Assembly: GCA_028583405.1 (NCBI GenBank)
Contig: CM053256.1
Coordinates: 22,293,325-22,357,324, forward strand
Reading direction: 5' to 3'
DNA: 64,000 bases
DNA from: Pogonophryne albipinna
Lineage: Eukaryota > Chordata > Actinopteri > Perciformes > Artedidraconidae
Shown here: positions 33,116-45,127 of the stretch, piece after piece
Layout of the letters: every line of letters starts with the position of its first letter
How positions within the stretch are numbered: position 1 is the first letter of the stretch
Position numbers and translations under genes: made by a program
The notes under the pieces: model-generated
What the model was told of the DNA's origin: nothing
Databases searched by the model: none
What the model saw: only the letters and a program-made list of their open reading frames with translations

Positions 33116-33336
33116 CTTGACTTGACGATGAAGTCCATGCTATCCTTCTGGACAACAATCTCTATTACTTTTTTGTAAAAGTCCTCCTTATCTTCCTCTA
33201 GTTTCAAAAGCCTAGCTTGTTGTTTTCGTTTACCGTCTCTGCGTAGAATAACAGTAGCAACAAGAACCTGTGGGCTCACTTGCGCCCCCTTCAGTGCGGC
33301 AGAGGTTGTGGCTGCCTCCCCTGGTGCTTTTTTCAT
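33116..33336 (-). pseudogene. Exon-like ORF inside hAT copy B, function unknown
   Basis: Same exon as at 2904-3124: ATG at 33336, the motifs LATVILRRDG-like, KLEEDKEDFYKKVIEIV and QKDSMDF, and the donor CAAG|GTAAGA at 33116/33115. The start codon, length and donor are all kept in two diverged copies. Domain not recognised. Confidence 0.45.
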
Positions 33337-33908
33337 TGCCGTTGTATGATGAGACCAGCGAGCTTAAATATCATATATACGTGAAATAAGTTATTTAGAG
33401 ACTATGGATGGCGAGGATAAATGTAATAAAGGGATCTACAAACATTACATTGGTGACATACAGTGAGATGGTGCAGGCATGCGCTTAGGGCCCGCTTTCC
33501 AGACAGTTTCTGTGGGGTGACGCATTCTGAGGTGAGGCAGAGCTCATCTGTGCCTCACCTCACCACACAGTAACTGGCTTGAGCGCGCTCACAAAATAAG
33601 TGCCCGCGCTAAATTAGTGCCCGTGCTCCAGCCAGTTACTGTGGGCTTCTGTGAGGCAGAGCTCGTCCCTGCCTCACTTCTCAATCTCATCGCTCCCCGT
33701 AGTTGTAGCGGAGCTCGGCAAATTAGCCGATTTTTACTATAAAAAGCGATTGGAATCATACAGAAATCACATTTACAACACAGATCAGTGGACACATTTT
33801 ATTATTATTATTATTTGTATTATTATTCTTTTTTTCCGTTACATTGGAGAATGACAAGTGAGGCTCTGCCTCACCTGCCTCCCCTGACCGCACGTCGCTG
33901 TGTATTAC

Positions 33909-35502
33909 TGTATATAACAGAAATACAAATAGACCTTTTGCAATTTGCAAGGAGTAGTGCTACAAGAAAAACACTGTCAACACCTTACATTAATTGTATA
34001 AAACCATATTTAAAAGCTTGAATTTCTGAATTGTAGACTTCACTCCAACTCAATTCTCGCATCTCAATTTGCTAATTGAACAATTACCGGCTCACTGAAG
34101 AGGAAGTCTTGACTCGGATATTGCTACTCCGCAAACTAGTTAGCATAGCAAGTAGATATCAGCTGTTGCTAGCAGGTAATGGTAATGAGCATGGTTCAAA
34201 AACATATGATTGAGAAGTCTATAAAATGTGAAGGATTCATTAATGGGACAAAAACAATGCTAAGTATATTTTTGCAGCTATCAAAGAAGGTCCAGGGTCT
34301 CTGGTAAATCAAACATCAGATCATAAGGGTTACATTATTGAGATCCGCTTGTATGCATTCAGAAGAGTAAGATATTATGTATCGCAGATTGTGGCATCGA
34401 CAAAGTTGGCTGAAAACCTGGAGCTTGGTTTGTGCAAAACATCTCTTGCAGGCATACAGGGAACTTAAAGGCTTTGCAAAAGTTCTGGCGGAAATTTTCT
34501 CCAAGGTTTATGAGCCATAGCAGATGAGTAGATGACCCAAGTTAATTATTATTGAATTTGTTTTCCCTGCTCCACTGATACTTACCTCTATCCTGATGCA
34601 ACAATGACAGTGGGTACTCTCATTAAAACAAAGGATGTGGCTTTCTGAAGAGAATTGTCTGTTTTTCTTTTCATGTGGAAATTTCAGTCTAAAACTATTA
34701 CGCTTTTCATTTAAGAACAACAACATTACTCTTAATATTCTATGTGATAATGGTAGTATAAATACATGTAGGACAGCATTGCTCCGTGTTTCTATGGCAA
34801 AATAACTAGATGTTTTACTCCTTCAGTAAATAAGTAAGTAGACAAAGCTGTCAGAGCTTGACGTGAAGAATGAACGCTAGTCGAGGCAAATTACTCTAAT
34901 CAAATGCATAATCTTTAAATTAGTTGATCAGGCATGTAATACAGTACAAGGAAGTTGCTGCAATGTTAAGGGGCAGAATGCCTTCTGTTCCGACTAACAA
35001 AGAGAAATGACATAAATAGGCATGATATAAAGATCAGCTCTTGCTCCTGTCATGATTGAATGCAAAACAGATGAAACACAAGCCATCTGTAGCTTGTCAC
35101 ACTGGAGCTCACCAACTTAACTGAAGCAAATGTGTGCTCAGATGTGTGTTTTATGAATTAACAAGACTGATATATTTCTGTAATGTGTATTGGCAGGGAG
35201 AGAAACATGTTGTTGAATGCATTTTTATGCCGTACTACTGCAAAGACAAATAAAGTGGAGTATGAATAGATGTGTCTGCTGCAAGGGTAAATAAAGGTCC
35301 TAACAGTGATAGTTTCCAGCTTCATAATTGAGAAATGACTGTGGGCTTTACAGAATGACATCATTTGACAAAAAAGAAACAAAGAAACAAAAGTTCAACA
35401 TTGGAGGCCCCCAATTGAAACAATGGATGTCCATGGTTGAACGTGTTAGCTTACAATATCTAGATGTTCATTTTAATGTGAAAGCATTAGGATGATGAAA
35501 AT
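33909..35502. other. Non-coding stretch
   Basis: I see no gene or recognisable element. AT-rich, with only short unrelated reading frames. Confidence 0.4.
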
Positions 35503-35524
35503 TACGGTGGCCCTGAAGTGCAAG

Positions 35525-35625
35525 ACACCACAGCATTTCAGAAAACACTACAACATTTCACAAAACGCTACAGCATTTCGGAAAACACCACAGCATTTCA
35601 GAAAACACCACAGCATTTCACATTG
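35525..35625 (+). repeat. 20-bp minisatellite, left arm, 5 copies
   Basis: The motif CACAGCATTTCAGAAAACAC recurs five times at 20-bp steps. It is the inverse of the array at 36751-37130. Confidence 0.85.
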
Positions 35626-36750
35626 GACGGAAAGGGTATTCCTTTAGGGAGAACACTTCTTGTTTGTGATTGGACAGAGCCAGCCAGAGAAGCACTGCTG
35701 TGATTGGTTGTTTTTGCTGCCATTCAAGAAATGACGCTTCGTGATTGGTCAACACCCGACAGCGAAATATGTCCCAACACATCAGCCGTTAGCACACACT
35801 CAGAGCTCACAGCTCCTCATATCTGTACAGAAACTGGACACAAGTTAAACAAGTACAAACCACAGACTGTCTATGTCATGGTGAATACAGTCGCTGCTTT
35901 ATTTATGTCTGTATGACGTTGTTGTGAGCGTGGACGGAGCAGCAACAGGTTAGTTTAGCCTGGTCGATCCGATTCCATTCAGAAAACACGCATTTTAAAA
36001 GCTTTTCGCCTGCCGTCTTGTTTGCAGACTTGTTAAAGCGTTAATTCATGGTTTTTACTAACCGTTATCAGTATTTACTTCGGCATCACTTTGAAACGTG
36101 TATTACAATTAAATTACGGTCAAATATGTTCATTTTGTTGTAGTTGGTATCTCCCATAGGATTTACATGGAGATACGCCCCGCCCCCTCTCCAGCGCCTC
36201 TTGTTTGAATGACAGGAGCAAACACAGCTGACAGCCGCGGTGAAACTCAAGCGATTAGAGCGATGTGAATATTGGGTGGTCTACCATAGTATTTACATGG
36301 AGATAAGCCCCTTAAAAACCATGAATGAATAAAGCATTAATTCTGTGTTTACTCCTGTCATTCAAACAAGACGCTGGAGAGGGGGCGGGCCGTATCTCCA
36401 TGTAAATCCTATCGGAATCGGATCGACCAGGCTAAACTAACCTGTAGCTGCTCCGTCCACGCTCACAACAACGTCATACAGACATAAATAAAGCAGCGAC
36501 TGTATTCGCCATGACATAGACAGTCTGTGTTTTGTTTATGTTTAACTTGTGTCCAGTTTCTGAACAGATATGAGGAACTGTGAGCTCTGAGTGTGTGCTA
36601 ACAGCTAACGGCTGATGTGTTGGGCCAATCACGCAGCGACATTTCTTGACTGGCAGCAAAAACAACCAATCACAGCAGTGCTTCTATGGCTGGCTCTGTC
36701 CAATCACAAACAAGAAGTGTTCTCCCTAAGGAATACCCTTTCCGTCCAAT

Positions 36751-37130
36751 GTGAAATGCTGTGGTGTTTTGTGAAATGCTGTTGTGTTTTGTGAAATGCT
36801 GTGGCGTTTAGTGAAATGCTGTGGTGTTTTGTGAAATGCTGTTGTGTTTTGTGAAATGCTGTGGCGTTTAGTGTAATGCTGTTGTGTTTTGTGAAATGCT
36901 GTTGTGTTTTGTGAAATGCTGTGGCGTTTAGTGTAATGCTGTTGTGTTTTGTGAAATGCTGTGGCATTTTGTGAAATGCTGTTGTGTTTTGTGAAATGCT
37001 GTGGCGTTTTGTGAAATGCTGTGGCGTTTTGTGAAATGCTGTTGTGTTTTCTGAAATGCTGTGGCGTTTAGTGTAATGCTGTTGTGTTTTGTGAAATGCT
37101 GTTGTGATTTGTGAAATGCTGTTGTGTCTT
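36751..37130 (-). repeat. 20-bp minisatellite, right arm, 19 copies
   Basis: GTGAAATGCTGTTGTGTTTT-type units recur at exactly 20-bp steps nineteen times without any insertion or deletion. Variation is limited to TT/GG, GT/GC and TTTT/TTTA positions, and combinations of variants recur in pairs, suggesting expansion by multi-unit blocks. The repeated TAFHKTQQHFTK-like frames are artefacts. Confidence 0.95.
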
Positions 37131-37149
37131 GCACTTCAGGGCCACCGTA

Positions 37150-37942
37150 GGAATATTTCTTGATTTCTTTCTCACTTCTTGTTGGGTAAAGGGTTCACAA
37201 GATAAACCTAACCCTAACCCTAATTTAAGTTTATAGGTAGAGGTACATAGTATGATATTACCTTTCTTAAAGGTTAAACAAGCTGTGTCAAGTCATTGAT
37301 GCTAACTTCAGCTAGGAAAATACCAAAACTGACCTTTTTGCAGCTTTAACATGAAAATGGGTTACTTCCTCCCCGTTTAAAGGTGGGAAAACAACACACA
37401 GGGCCACCCAGACAGAAAGGGATGACGGAGCATCCTGTTCACTGAGCAGCACTGAATCACTGTCATCCTCAAGAGGTCTAATGTAAGCACAAAAGAGGGA
37501 GCCTTGCAAAAGCTAAGACTTCACTTCACCCTTACTGTCATCATGTCTACATTACATTTGAGGAAGAAAAATCCCAACCAAGAAACTGGCTAAGCTAAGA
37601 CACTTCTAAAATGCAATATGCTTTGTATCAAGACACATATAAACCAACGGGTGTGGGTCAACCATGACGACCAATTGGGAGCAGGTAAATGGAAGAGTTT
37701 TTCGATCTTGTCATAAAAGCAGAGAAAATGTTGTTCTTGTCTGCCGATGCTGAAGAAAAGTGGTTAGAGAAAAATGTGGACACCTTTTTGTGGTAGCAAC
37801 CCAAGTAGGTTTGCGTTTGAAGTGTAAGCTGGACAGACATGCAAAAGGGTGATATGATATGATGAAAATAATGGCACACTTCCGATAGAATATATTGATA
37901 TCAACATAAATTTAACAAGACGGCGCTTTGGAGAGTAAGTCA
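37150..37942. other. Non-coding stretch
   Basis: No gene. Two to three TAACCC units at 37206-37222 are too few to be called an interstitial telomere. Confidence 0.4.
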
Positions 37943-37950
37943 GTAACAGA

Positions 37951-39185
37951 CAGAGATGGAGTACTCGAGTCCTGGACTCGGACTCGAGTGCCGATTTTCG
38001 GGACTCGTGACTTGACTCGGACTCGCGCACTGATTGACGCGACTCAGACTTGGACTCGTGAATTCTCGCGCACGATGACTTGGACTCGGACTCGGACTCG
38101 TGAATTATCGCGTACGCTGATTTGGACTCGGACTCGTGAATGTTTCCCCCCACGATGACTCGGACTCGACTTGTACATTGACGCTCCGACTTGGACTCGG
38201 ACTCAAGCAAATTTTCTCTGGAGTCTGATGTCCTCTATCCTGGCATGTGCACCTGTGAGGTGAGTTCACGTACTGGGCCCCGCTATTCCATTCTAAAGAT
38301 GTCTAGAGACACACCCCGCATCTGCTGTATGCTTTCACACATTCTGCTTCCACATTGGAAAAGAGCAGCGCAAAATGCTCGTTATGTGGAAACAATATTG
38401 AAGAGAAGGCTCCGTAACACATTACTCTAAGGATCGAGTTCAGACATATAGGCTGTATTGAACACTGTCATCAGAGTAACGTGATCTAATCAATAAATAA
38501 AGATTCAGCCGAAAACACGAAAGCACATGGCTACTTAACATGCAGAATGACGTCATTTTGCATGTTAAGTAGCCATGTGCTTTCTGGGGCTAAATCTTTA
38601 TTAGTGAACCGATTTAACCGGTAAAAGTTCCTTCACAATAAGAGTCCCGATCTTATTACTATCAAAATAAAAGTGCAAAACGAAAACTTTACCATAGGAA
38701 AATATTGGCATACAAACATAATCACTTTTCTAAAAGGTAACTCATTTTAAATATAGTTTATTTATATATAATAATAATAATAATAATATTAGTAATAAGC
38801 TTTATATTTGTATAGCACCTATTACAAGAATTGTAGCCAAACTCGCTTCACAGCAGTTCAACAGACATATTAGTATAACATGACAGGATAAAAGCAATGT
38901 AGAGGAGCAGCTACATTTCAACACATATATCCACGAAGATTAATACATGAAGACTTGTGACTCTGACTCGACTTGGACTCTTCTTGGGTGACTCGGACTT
39001 GGACTCGGACTCGAACACAGGTAATGATGACTCGGACTCGACTCGGACACTCCTTGGGTGACTCGGACTTGGACTCGGACTCGACTACGACTCTCCCTTG
39101 GTGACTCGGACTTGGACTCTGACTCGAAGAGTGGTGACTCGAGAGTGACTTGGACTCGTGAATTGGTGACTTGACTACAACACTG
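37951..39185. mobile_element. hAT element with GACTCGGACT-rich ends
   Basis: The ends are CAGAGATGGAGTACTCGAGT and, inverted, CAGTGTTGTAGTCAAGTCAC. Perfect 8-bp duplications GTAACAGA flank it (37943-37950, 39186-39193). Both subterminal regions (37970-38215 and 38950-39170) consist of irregular tandem repeats of GACTCGGACTTG and variants, in matching inverted orientation. No transposase is found. Inside is a palindromic insertion (about 38490-38610), an (ATA)n run at 38768-38790 and a LINE-tail-like TATATTTGTATAGCACCTAT. Confidence 0.88.
38519..38584. repeat. 66-bp near-perfect palindrome with central CRE
   Basis: The arms of 26 bases (GAAAGCACATGGCTACTTAA...) are exactly complementary. The centre is AATGACGTCATT, itself a palindrome, and only one base pair mismatches over 66 bases. 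TGACGTCA at the apex is the full CREB/ATF site. Weaker complementarity extends outward (AATAAAGATT / AATCTTTATT) to about 38495-38607, so it is probably a small palindromic MITE inside the hAT. Confidence 0.85.
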
Positions 39186-39193
39186 GTAACAGA

Positions 39194-42100
39194 TATCTCA
39201 TATCCAAACAACGTTTTGTCCGCATTCCGTCTTTGCTCCGGGACAATATGTAGGAGCGTTTGTCATTGTGTTATCAGGGGATGATATACAGCCTAGCCTG
39301 CAGAGAAACATGTGTTGTTCTTTAATCTAGAGTGCATAGGCCAGTATTCATGGCCAGCAGCTGGAGAAAATCACGGGAGACAAAGAGTCCACCGTGGAGA
39401 GAGGAGACATACTGCCTGCCTGCCTGGCAGATGCTGGTTCTTGTTATCAGCCCTCTCGCCACCTTATTTATGTGGTGACTTACAACCCGACACCCTCTTT
39501 TTCCACTTGCGCACTGCATGCTCCTTTGCCCACACAGACACATTTTCATATGAATAAATGTCTGTTTTGTTGCTCTTGTTGTCGATTGATGTTGTACTCC
39601 GAAGCACATTCTGGTATTGTACCTACACAAACAAGAAACTTTTTTTGATGATTAATGGGAATGCTTAACTAGAGGAGCAAAATACGTCAAATAAAAAACA
39701 ACATACTTAAAGACCTGTAAAGCAAAAGCCAAATGAAAGGGCAGGAAAAGTGCACTTTTGGCAAAATTACGAATAACAACCTTATGTTTAAATTACAGGG
39801 ATAACCTTTAAGGTCCCAAGATGTTGACTTTTCAAACATGCGATACATTCAGGGACATTTCTGTCTTGTTCCTTTTGACACATGCTATGGCATGTTGTTG
39901 GAAGGGCTGGATGTACATGGCAGAATATGTCTCTTATTATTTGCAGAAACATGGCGGTTCAGGACTGTTTTTGTTAATTTTCTTGAGATGTATTTAATGT
40001 TCAAAAAGTTTGCGAGGCCAAGGCAATGGCTAAACCATAAAGAGGTCATGGATTCAGATACGTCATAAGCAGAGTCTTGTGATTGGTTTTCCCACTGAAG
40101 TGAAAGCGCCTTTTGTGAGACATCCGCAACCCTATGTACTTACATAATGCTTCTCTCATTTTAGACAACAGTACATCATTGACAATTTCCAAAAATGTTC
40201 GTTGGGTGGGAAGTTGGCAGTACAGATGTCCCTTAGTATTGATCCCTGTTCTTATTTCTACACAAACCCATGTTGGAAATGTTTCGGAACATTTCAGGAA
40301 TAGACTGACGTGATTATCATAGTATTGAGCCATTAACTACAACGGATACAGTTAGTTAAATCACTGTAAGAGCTTATTTTTGCAATACTTTTTTAGAGGG
40401 TTTTTTTATGTGCAAGGAAAAACTGAATGCAGGTGTTCATAAGCATGCCCTGCTTCTAGGTGCAGGATGACTTGTAGTTGCGTTGTACAATTGCAATATC
40501 TGTAACAGCTCCCATTGTGTCAGAAGCAGGAAAACATCCGCACAAGCCTCTCATCTCCTCTCTGCCTCATATCCATATATTAGTTTCTCTTTTACGCCCC
40601 AGTTTCACACTGCTGCTCTCTTATTGACAGGCCCCTACTGTGATATTTATGTCACATATTTAATATGGACATGGGAATGATTATCAAATCCATACTTGCC
40701 AAGAGAGTCCGATCGTCCTTAAATAATGGATGAGCAAGGATGCGACTCAATTTGTGAGGCCGCACAGAAAGACAGGGCAAGTGCAGCCATCGACCCCTCC
40801 GCCCATCCCCATCGCTTTCTCCCCCTCCGGAACGTCATTATTCTGGTCGATCTTTTCTCCCCTCGCTTGACATCATTCAATGTAATCATCCTTCAATAAA
40901 AAACCTGCTTATAATAAAAGGAACAACCCGGGTCAATACACGGAATATGGAGAAGGATGACCGCGTGGTAGGAGACAGCATATATAAATGGGCCTCTTTA
41001 TCAAAGCCGATAGCCGCCTGGTGCCTTAACAGGAATTCGACCGTGGCTGGAGTTATCATTACTGTTACCTTTTGTATCATCGCGTGTTTGCGTTCTGTGA
41101 ATTTGAGGAAGAATGATGGCTACATTAATGAATCAATGGGCTAATGAAGCAGCCATTGTGTTGGTTTATTGAAATACACTGAGGGGAAATTGAAGACTTC
41201 TCTGAGCTCAATGATCTGCTGTCATTTTACTGGATTGTGACTCTCATCCGTAGAAAAGGAAGAAAGGATGTCAACATTTTCTAAAATAAAGTGATTGGCA
41301 TCTAACAGCTTCAAACAAAACTGCTTCATGTGCAAGGGAAAAAGTGCTAGAGAAAAAGAAAATAACAAAGAAGGTCACACTTTTGTCACACTGCTCTTCA
41401 ACTACACACAAGCCATTTTGGACTGAGGATAGTTCGAGGGTCAAATGAGCTGACAGGGTAATTTTGTCAGGGCGACATCATGCAGAGCTGCTGATTATTC
41501 CTGAGCTAGCATCATTTTTGTTTATAAAAAAATGTTAATTGCCTGTTTTTACGAGTAGGAAAAGATTAAAAGTTAATAGGAGCGACTAAATAAACACAAT
41601 GCAATTGCATGAGGCTGTAGAAGATGGTAATTAATTTGTGGCCACCCCTGAGCTAATTAGCTAATATAAAGCAGGAAAAAAGGAGTTAATGAGGCTTATT
41701 GTCACTGATACACAGAAAAAAAGTTTAGACTAATGAATTTATGAACGCGTGAGGAAATCAACCTCATGCTCGCTACAACTTTCACGTTGCGATGGGGAGA
41801 GTTACCTCCTGGAGATGGACAACTTAGTTGGATCACCTTTGATGTGCCATGTAAGAGTTTAAAATTCCATAGCTCTATTTGAGTTGGTGTGTGAAAGCAG
41901 AAACAGAAGTACCGCCTCCATGCCGAGCGAGAGATGGCGGACCATAGGAGGGCCCATACCAGCCCAGCGGTGCATTTGTTTTGTGAATCCTCAGGGTGAA
42001 GCTGGTCTGAGGATACAGCAGCGTGTGTATTGGGAGGTCTGGGGAGGTCAATTTGTCTGGCTAAAGGGGGGAACGGAGAAAAATCATCTGCTGCAAGCTT

Positions 42101-43580
42101 CCTGTGAGGCTCATGGTGAGAATAACCCAGGGCAGTTGTTCCCAACCTGGGGGGACACAAGGCCTCCTTAAGTTTAAGGTGTGTAAGGCAACAAATAAAG
42201 ACATATACACAGTTGGCCTACATTTATATATTCCACATATTTTGTTTAATTCTAAGAGGATAAGGGCACGGGGAAGGTCTTAAATCCAGCCTTGATTCCA
42301 ATCAAAGCATTTCTGGCGCCTTGAAACGTTTTGATTGGAATCATGTTTGCTTTTGTTAGTAGCCTAGTTATTAATTTCTGGAAGAACAAATAGACCTATT
42401 GTCTTGCAACATGCCAATCCCAAAACACACTGGCATCTTCACCACACCTTTCATATCATCCACTGAGTCCTGAGTGATAGGGATGTCACTTCCCAGCATG
42501 TTTATACCTCTAATATCTGCCTGTCTCACTCTATTATCCACTGATGTTCATTTCAAGAACAGCTTATTATTTCACTTTCTACTGTGCTGACCGCAGAGGA
42601 CATTACTTACACTCAATAGGGTCACAATGGCATTTAGTGTTGACACTATGGACTAAGGTTCATGGGTAATTTGAATGAAATTATAGGGCCGTGATGAATC
42701 CTGCTAGTGAGTGGGAGCCAGAGCAGCGAGGTAATCAGGTAATTGCAGCTTTCATAAATGTAATTTATCACGGAAGGCAAAGGCCAGCAGTGGTAACTGA
42801 CTAGCTAGCACGCTCACCATCTCTTCAGAATGTGACCTACAAAGCTTTCACGTGGTGACATATGTCTTTATGAGCTGTAGGGAAGCATAATGGGTGATAA
42901 GGCAGAAATAGCCCTATCAAAGCATCCCTGTCATATTACATAAATCAGCACTCTAAATGGACATCTTCCCACACAGTTAGCTTTCTCGTTGGCGGTTTAC
43001 TGCGGGTAATTTGTCAATCATACTTTGATGGACCAGCACAGACGCTGTTAATAACATTCATATAATGGATTTACAAGTGTCAACAACCAGGGAGAGTGGT
43101 GTACTTTACGGTAACACAGGCTTATTTGTCACATCAGACAAAATATAGCACAAGCTCACTCTATTTTATTAAGTAAGCATTAACACAGATTATCCTTCCA
43201 TTGATTTATATGAAATATGTCAGGAGAATTTGCATGCTTTATGCCATCATTTTACATAAAAAAGGGTTAGCTAAAAGTACATTGTCAGCAACTGTGGGTT
43301 TACTGTGGAAATAGTAAAAGGCTTCATTCACAAAGCAAAAGAAAAATAACCCCTAACTGTGATGGTAAATTACACACTATTTCTGAAACGGAGCCCTTAA
43401 CTGCTAAATTTAGACTACAAAAATAATATTTCAAACATTTTGAGAAATATTGTCAAACTATTAACTTTATTTGCAGAGTTATGTAGCAGTGATTTCATAA
43501 CCGTCCAATAAATATATAGTAAAAATACCTACATGTTTCTTAACTGGCAGCAGTAGCATTCCGGAGTCTGTGCTTGCTGA
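39194..43580. other. Non-coding stretch with regulatory-looking blocks
   Basis: No exon is supported. About 40690-41160 is the most striking block: low in repeats, with many TTAATGA/TAATGAA and AATCAATGGGCTAAT-type homeobox cores. About 41730-42120 and 42680-43060 have a similar look. A terminal fragment resembling a hAT end (CAGTTGTTCCCAACCTGGGG) lies at 42133-42152. Confidence 0.3.
42293..42343. repeat. Hairpin with 14-bp perfect stem
   Basis: TGATTCCAATCAAA (42293-42306) and TTTGATTGGAATCA (42330-42343) are exact inverses around a 23-base loop. Significance unknown. Confidence 0.6.
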
Positions 43581-43584
43581 CTGG

Positions 43585-44553
43585 TAATAATGGGTTAATA
43601 ATGGGTTTAATTTATAAAGCACTTCATATTTGACTTCAAATCCCAAAGTGCTACAAGCAGTGAGCATGGAACAGTATAACACACATACACAACACGGTAG
43701 AATGAATACAAAGTAATACAAAACAAACAATAAAATAAAATAAGATAAAAGGGTGGTAATAAATAAAGGGTCTAGGGAAAGGCTATATTGAATAGATGGG
43801 TTTTGAGGCCTTTTTTAAAAGTGGTGCTCTTATGTGGTCGTGAAGAGCATTCCACAGACTGGGAGCAGCCGAGCAGAAGGCCCGGTCTCCCATAGTACGG
43901 AGCTTGGTCCTGGGGGGTCTGAGGAGGTTGGAGTTGCTGGAGCGGGTGGTCCGCAAGGAGGTATGGGGGGTGAGGAGTTCCTTGAGGTAGGGAGGGGCAG
44001 TTCCATGGATACACTGGTGGGTGAGGACGGAGACCTTAAATTCGATCCTCAGTTCCACGGGGAGCCAGTGTAGAGATTTAAGGATAGGGGTGATGTGATC
44101 ATATTTGCGCACCCTGATCAGGATCCTAGCAGCGCTGTTCTGAATGTACTGGAGCTTCTGGATGCTTTTGTTAGGGATCCCGATGAGGAGTGCATTGCAC
44201 TAGCCCAGCCTGGAGGAGACAAAGGCGTGGACTAAATTTTCCGCGTCAGAGTGATTGTGGGGCGGAGTTTGGCGATGTTCCTGAGGTGATAAAAGGAGTT
44301 ATTGCACAGCTGTTTAATGTGAGCCTCAAAGGTCAGGTGGGCGTCCATTTTCACACCCAGGTTGGTGACTATTGAGGAGAGGGTAATGTCCTGGCCGGAG
44401 AAGGAGATGGTGGTGATGATGGATGATCGAACCTGGTGTGGGGTGCCAACTATAATGGCTTCGGTCTTGGAGCTGTTGAGTTTCATGGAAGTTTTGCTTC
44501 ATCCACGCCTGTATCTCCTCCAGGCAGGCATTGAGTGTGGGTGAAGGTGTCAC
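43585..44553 (-). pseudogene. LINE ORF2 C-terminus and 3' UTR (right of RT, split copy)
   Basis: The minus strand encodes TPSPTLNACLEEIQAWMKQN, then VGTPHQVRSS, then LGVKMDAHLTFEAHIKQLCN and YHLRNIAKLRP; later frames give LHWLPVELRIEFKVSVLTHQ, TAPPYLKELLTPH and AFCSAAPSLWNALHDHI. These are the post-RT segments of CR1/L2/Rex1-type LINEs, spread over several frames. The 3' UTR ends with AAGTGCTTTATAAATTAAAC and two CCCATTATTAA units. It is the downstream part of the LINE that continues at 48315. Confidence 0.8.
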
Positions 44554-45111
44554 GATTCTTGTGTTGTGTCACGTTTTTAGTTTTGTGTGTCTGGTAGTGG
44601 GTGTTTTTATGTTCTCCTTGTCATGTTTTCCTCCCTGTGTATTGTCTGGTCTTTCTCCCCGTGTTTTCCTGTCTGTCGTTAGTTTCCCTGGTGTGTCTAA
44701 TTTCCTGATTGTTTTCACCTGTCATCCCTTCTGTGTCTCCTGTGCTCATCAGTGTCAGTCCCGCCCCTGATTGTTCCCACCTGTGTCTTATTGTCATGTG
44801 TTTAAATTCCCCTGTCTCCCAGTGTTCAGTGTCAGTTCGTTTTTGTCTATTGCCATGGCCAGATCTTTGCTCTTGTCTCTTGCCACAGTCAGGTCTATGC
44901 TCTCTTTGAGCTATTGTAAAGTTTTGTTCCTCACCACGTGAGCGATTTTCATTTTGTTCTTATTTTTGTCATCTCAGCTAGAGATTCAATAGTGACTTTT
45001 TTTGTTCATCTTGCCTGTTTTTGGAATAATAAAGTATCTTACCAATACTTTACCTCTGTCTCCCGGGTCGTGCAATTGGGTCCTACCTCCTAAGTGCCTG
45101 AGCTCTTAACA
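44548..45111 (+). repeat. 5' LTR
   Basis: It starts TGTCACGATTCTTG (a TGTCACG phrase is repeated at 44566) and ends CTCTTAACA. It contains AATAAA at 45027-45032 in TTTGGAATAATAAAG, consistent with plus-strand transcription. The first 31 bases are not matched in the 3' LTR. Confidence 0.75.
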
Positions 45112-45127
45112 GAAAAAACTGACCATT

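Larger units (their letters stand above)
32530..33900 (-). mobile_element. Non-autonomous hAT-type element, copy B, complete ends
   Basis: The left end CAGTGACGTGCGGTGAGG and the inverted right end CAGCGACGTGCGGTCAGGG are flanked by perfect 8-bp duplications TGTATTAC (32522-32529, 33901-33908). It is the intact relative of copy A (2690-3656), with the same exon-like frame, and carries a further inserted MITE (32611-32961). An (ATT)n run lies near the right end. Confidence 0.92.
35503..37149. mobile_element. 1.65-kb fold-back element with minisatellite arms
   Basis: The outer ends TACGGTGGCCCTGAAGTGCA and its inverse GCACTTCAGGGCCACCGTA are complementary, and complementarity continues inward over several hundred bases: GGACGGAAAGGGTATTCCTT, GATTGGACAGAGCCAGCC, TATGACGTTGTTGTGAGCGT and GGTTAGTTTAGCCTGGTCGA each have an inverse partner. 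The centre lies near 36280, with further inverted copies of ATTTACATGGAGATA and CTCTCCAGCG. A 20-bp minisatellite lies next to each outer end. No transposase is encoded. No flanking duplication is convincing. It resembles MuDR/Foldback-type elements in structure only. Confidence 0.8.

Noticed and set aside
36704..37134. Repetitive TAFHKTQQHFTK-like proteins; also a CRISPR-like regular array
   Set aside because: The 20-bp minisatellite lies in a fold-back element. There are no unique spacers between repeats, and the period is not a multiple of three, so every frame stays open by repetition alone.
37206..37222. Interstitial telomeric repeat (TAACCC)
   Set aside because: Only two to three units; a similar pair occurs at 31617. 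Too short to mean more than chance.
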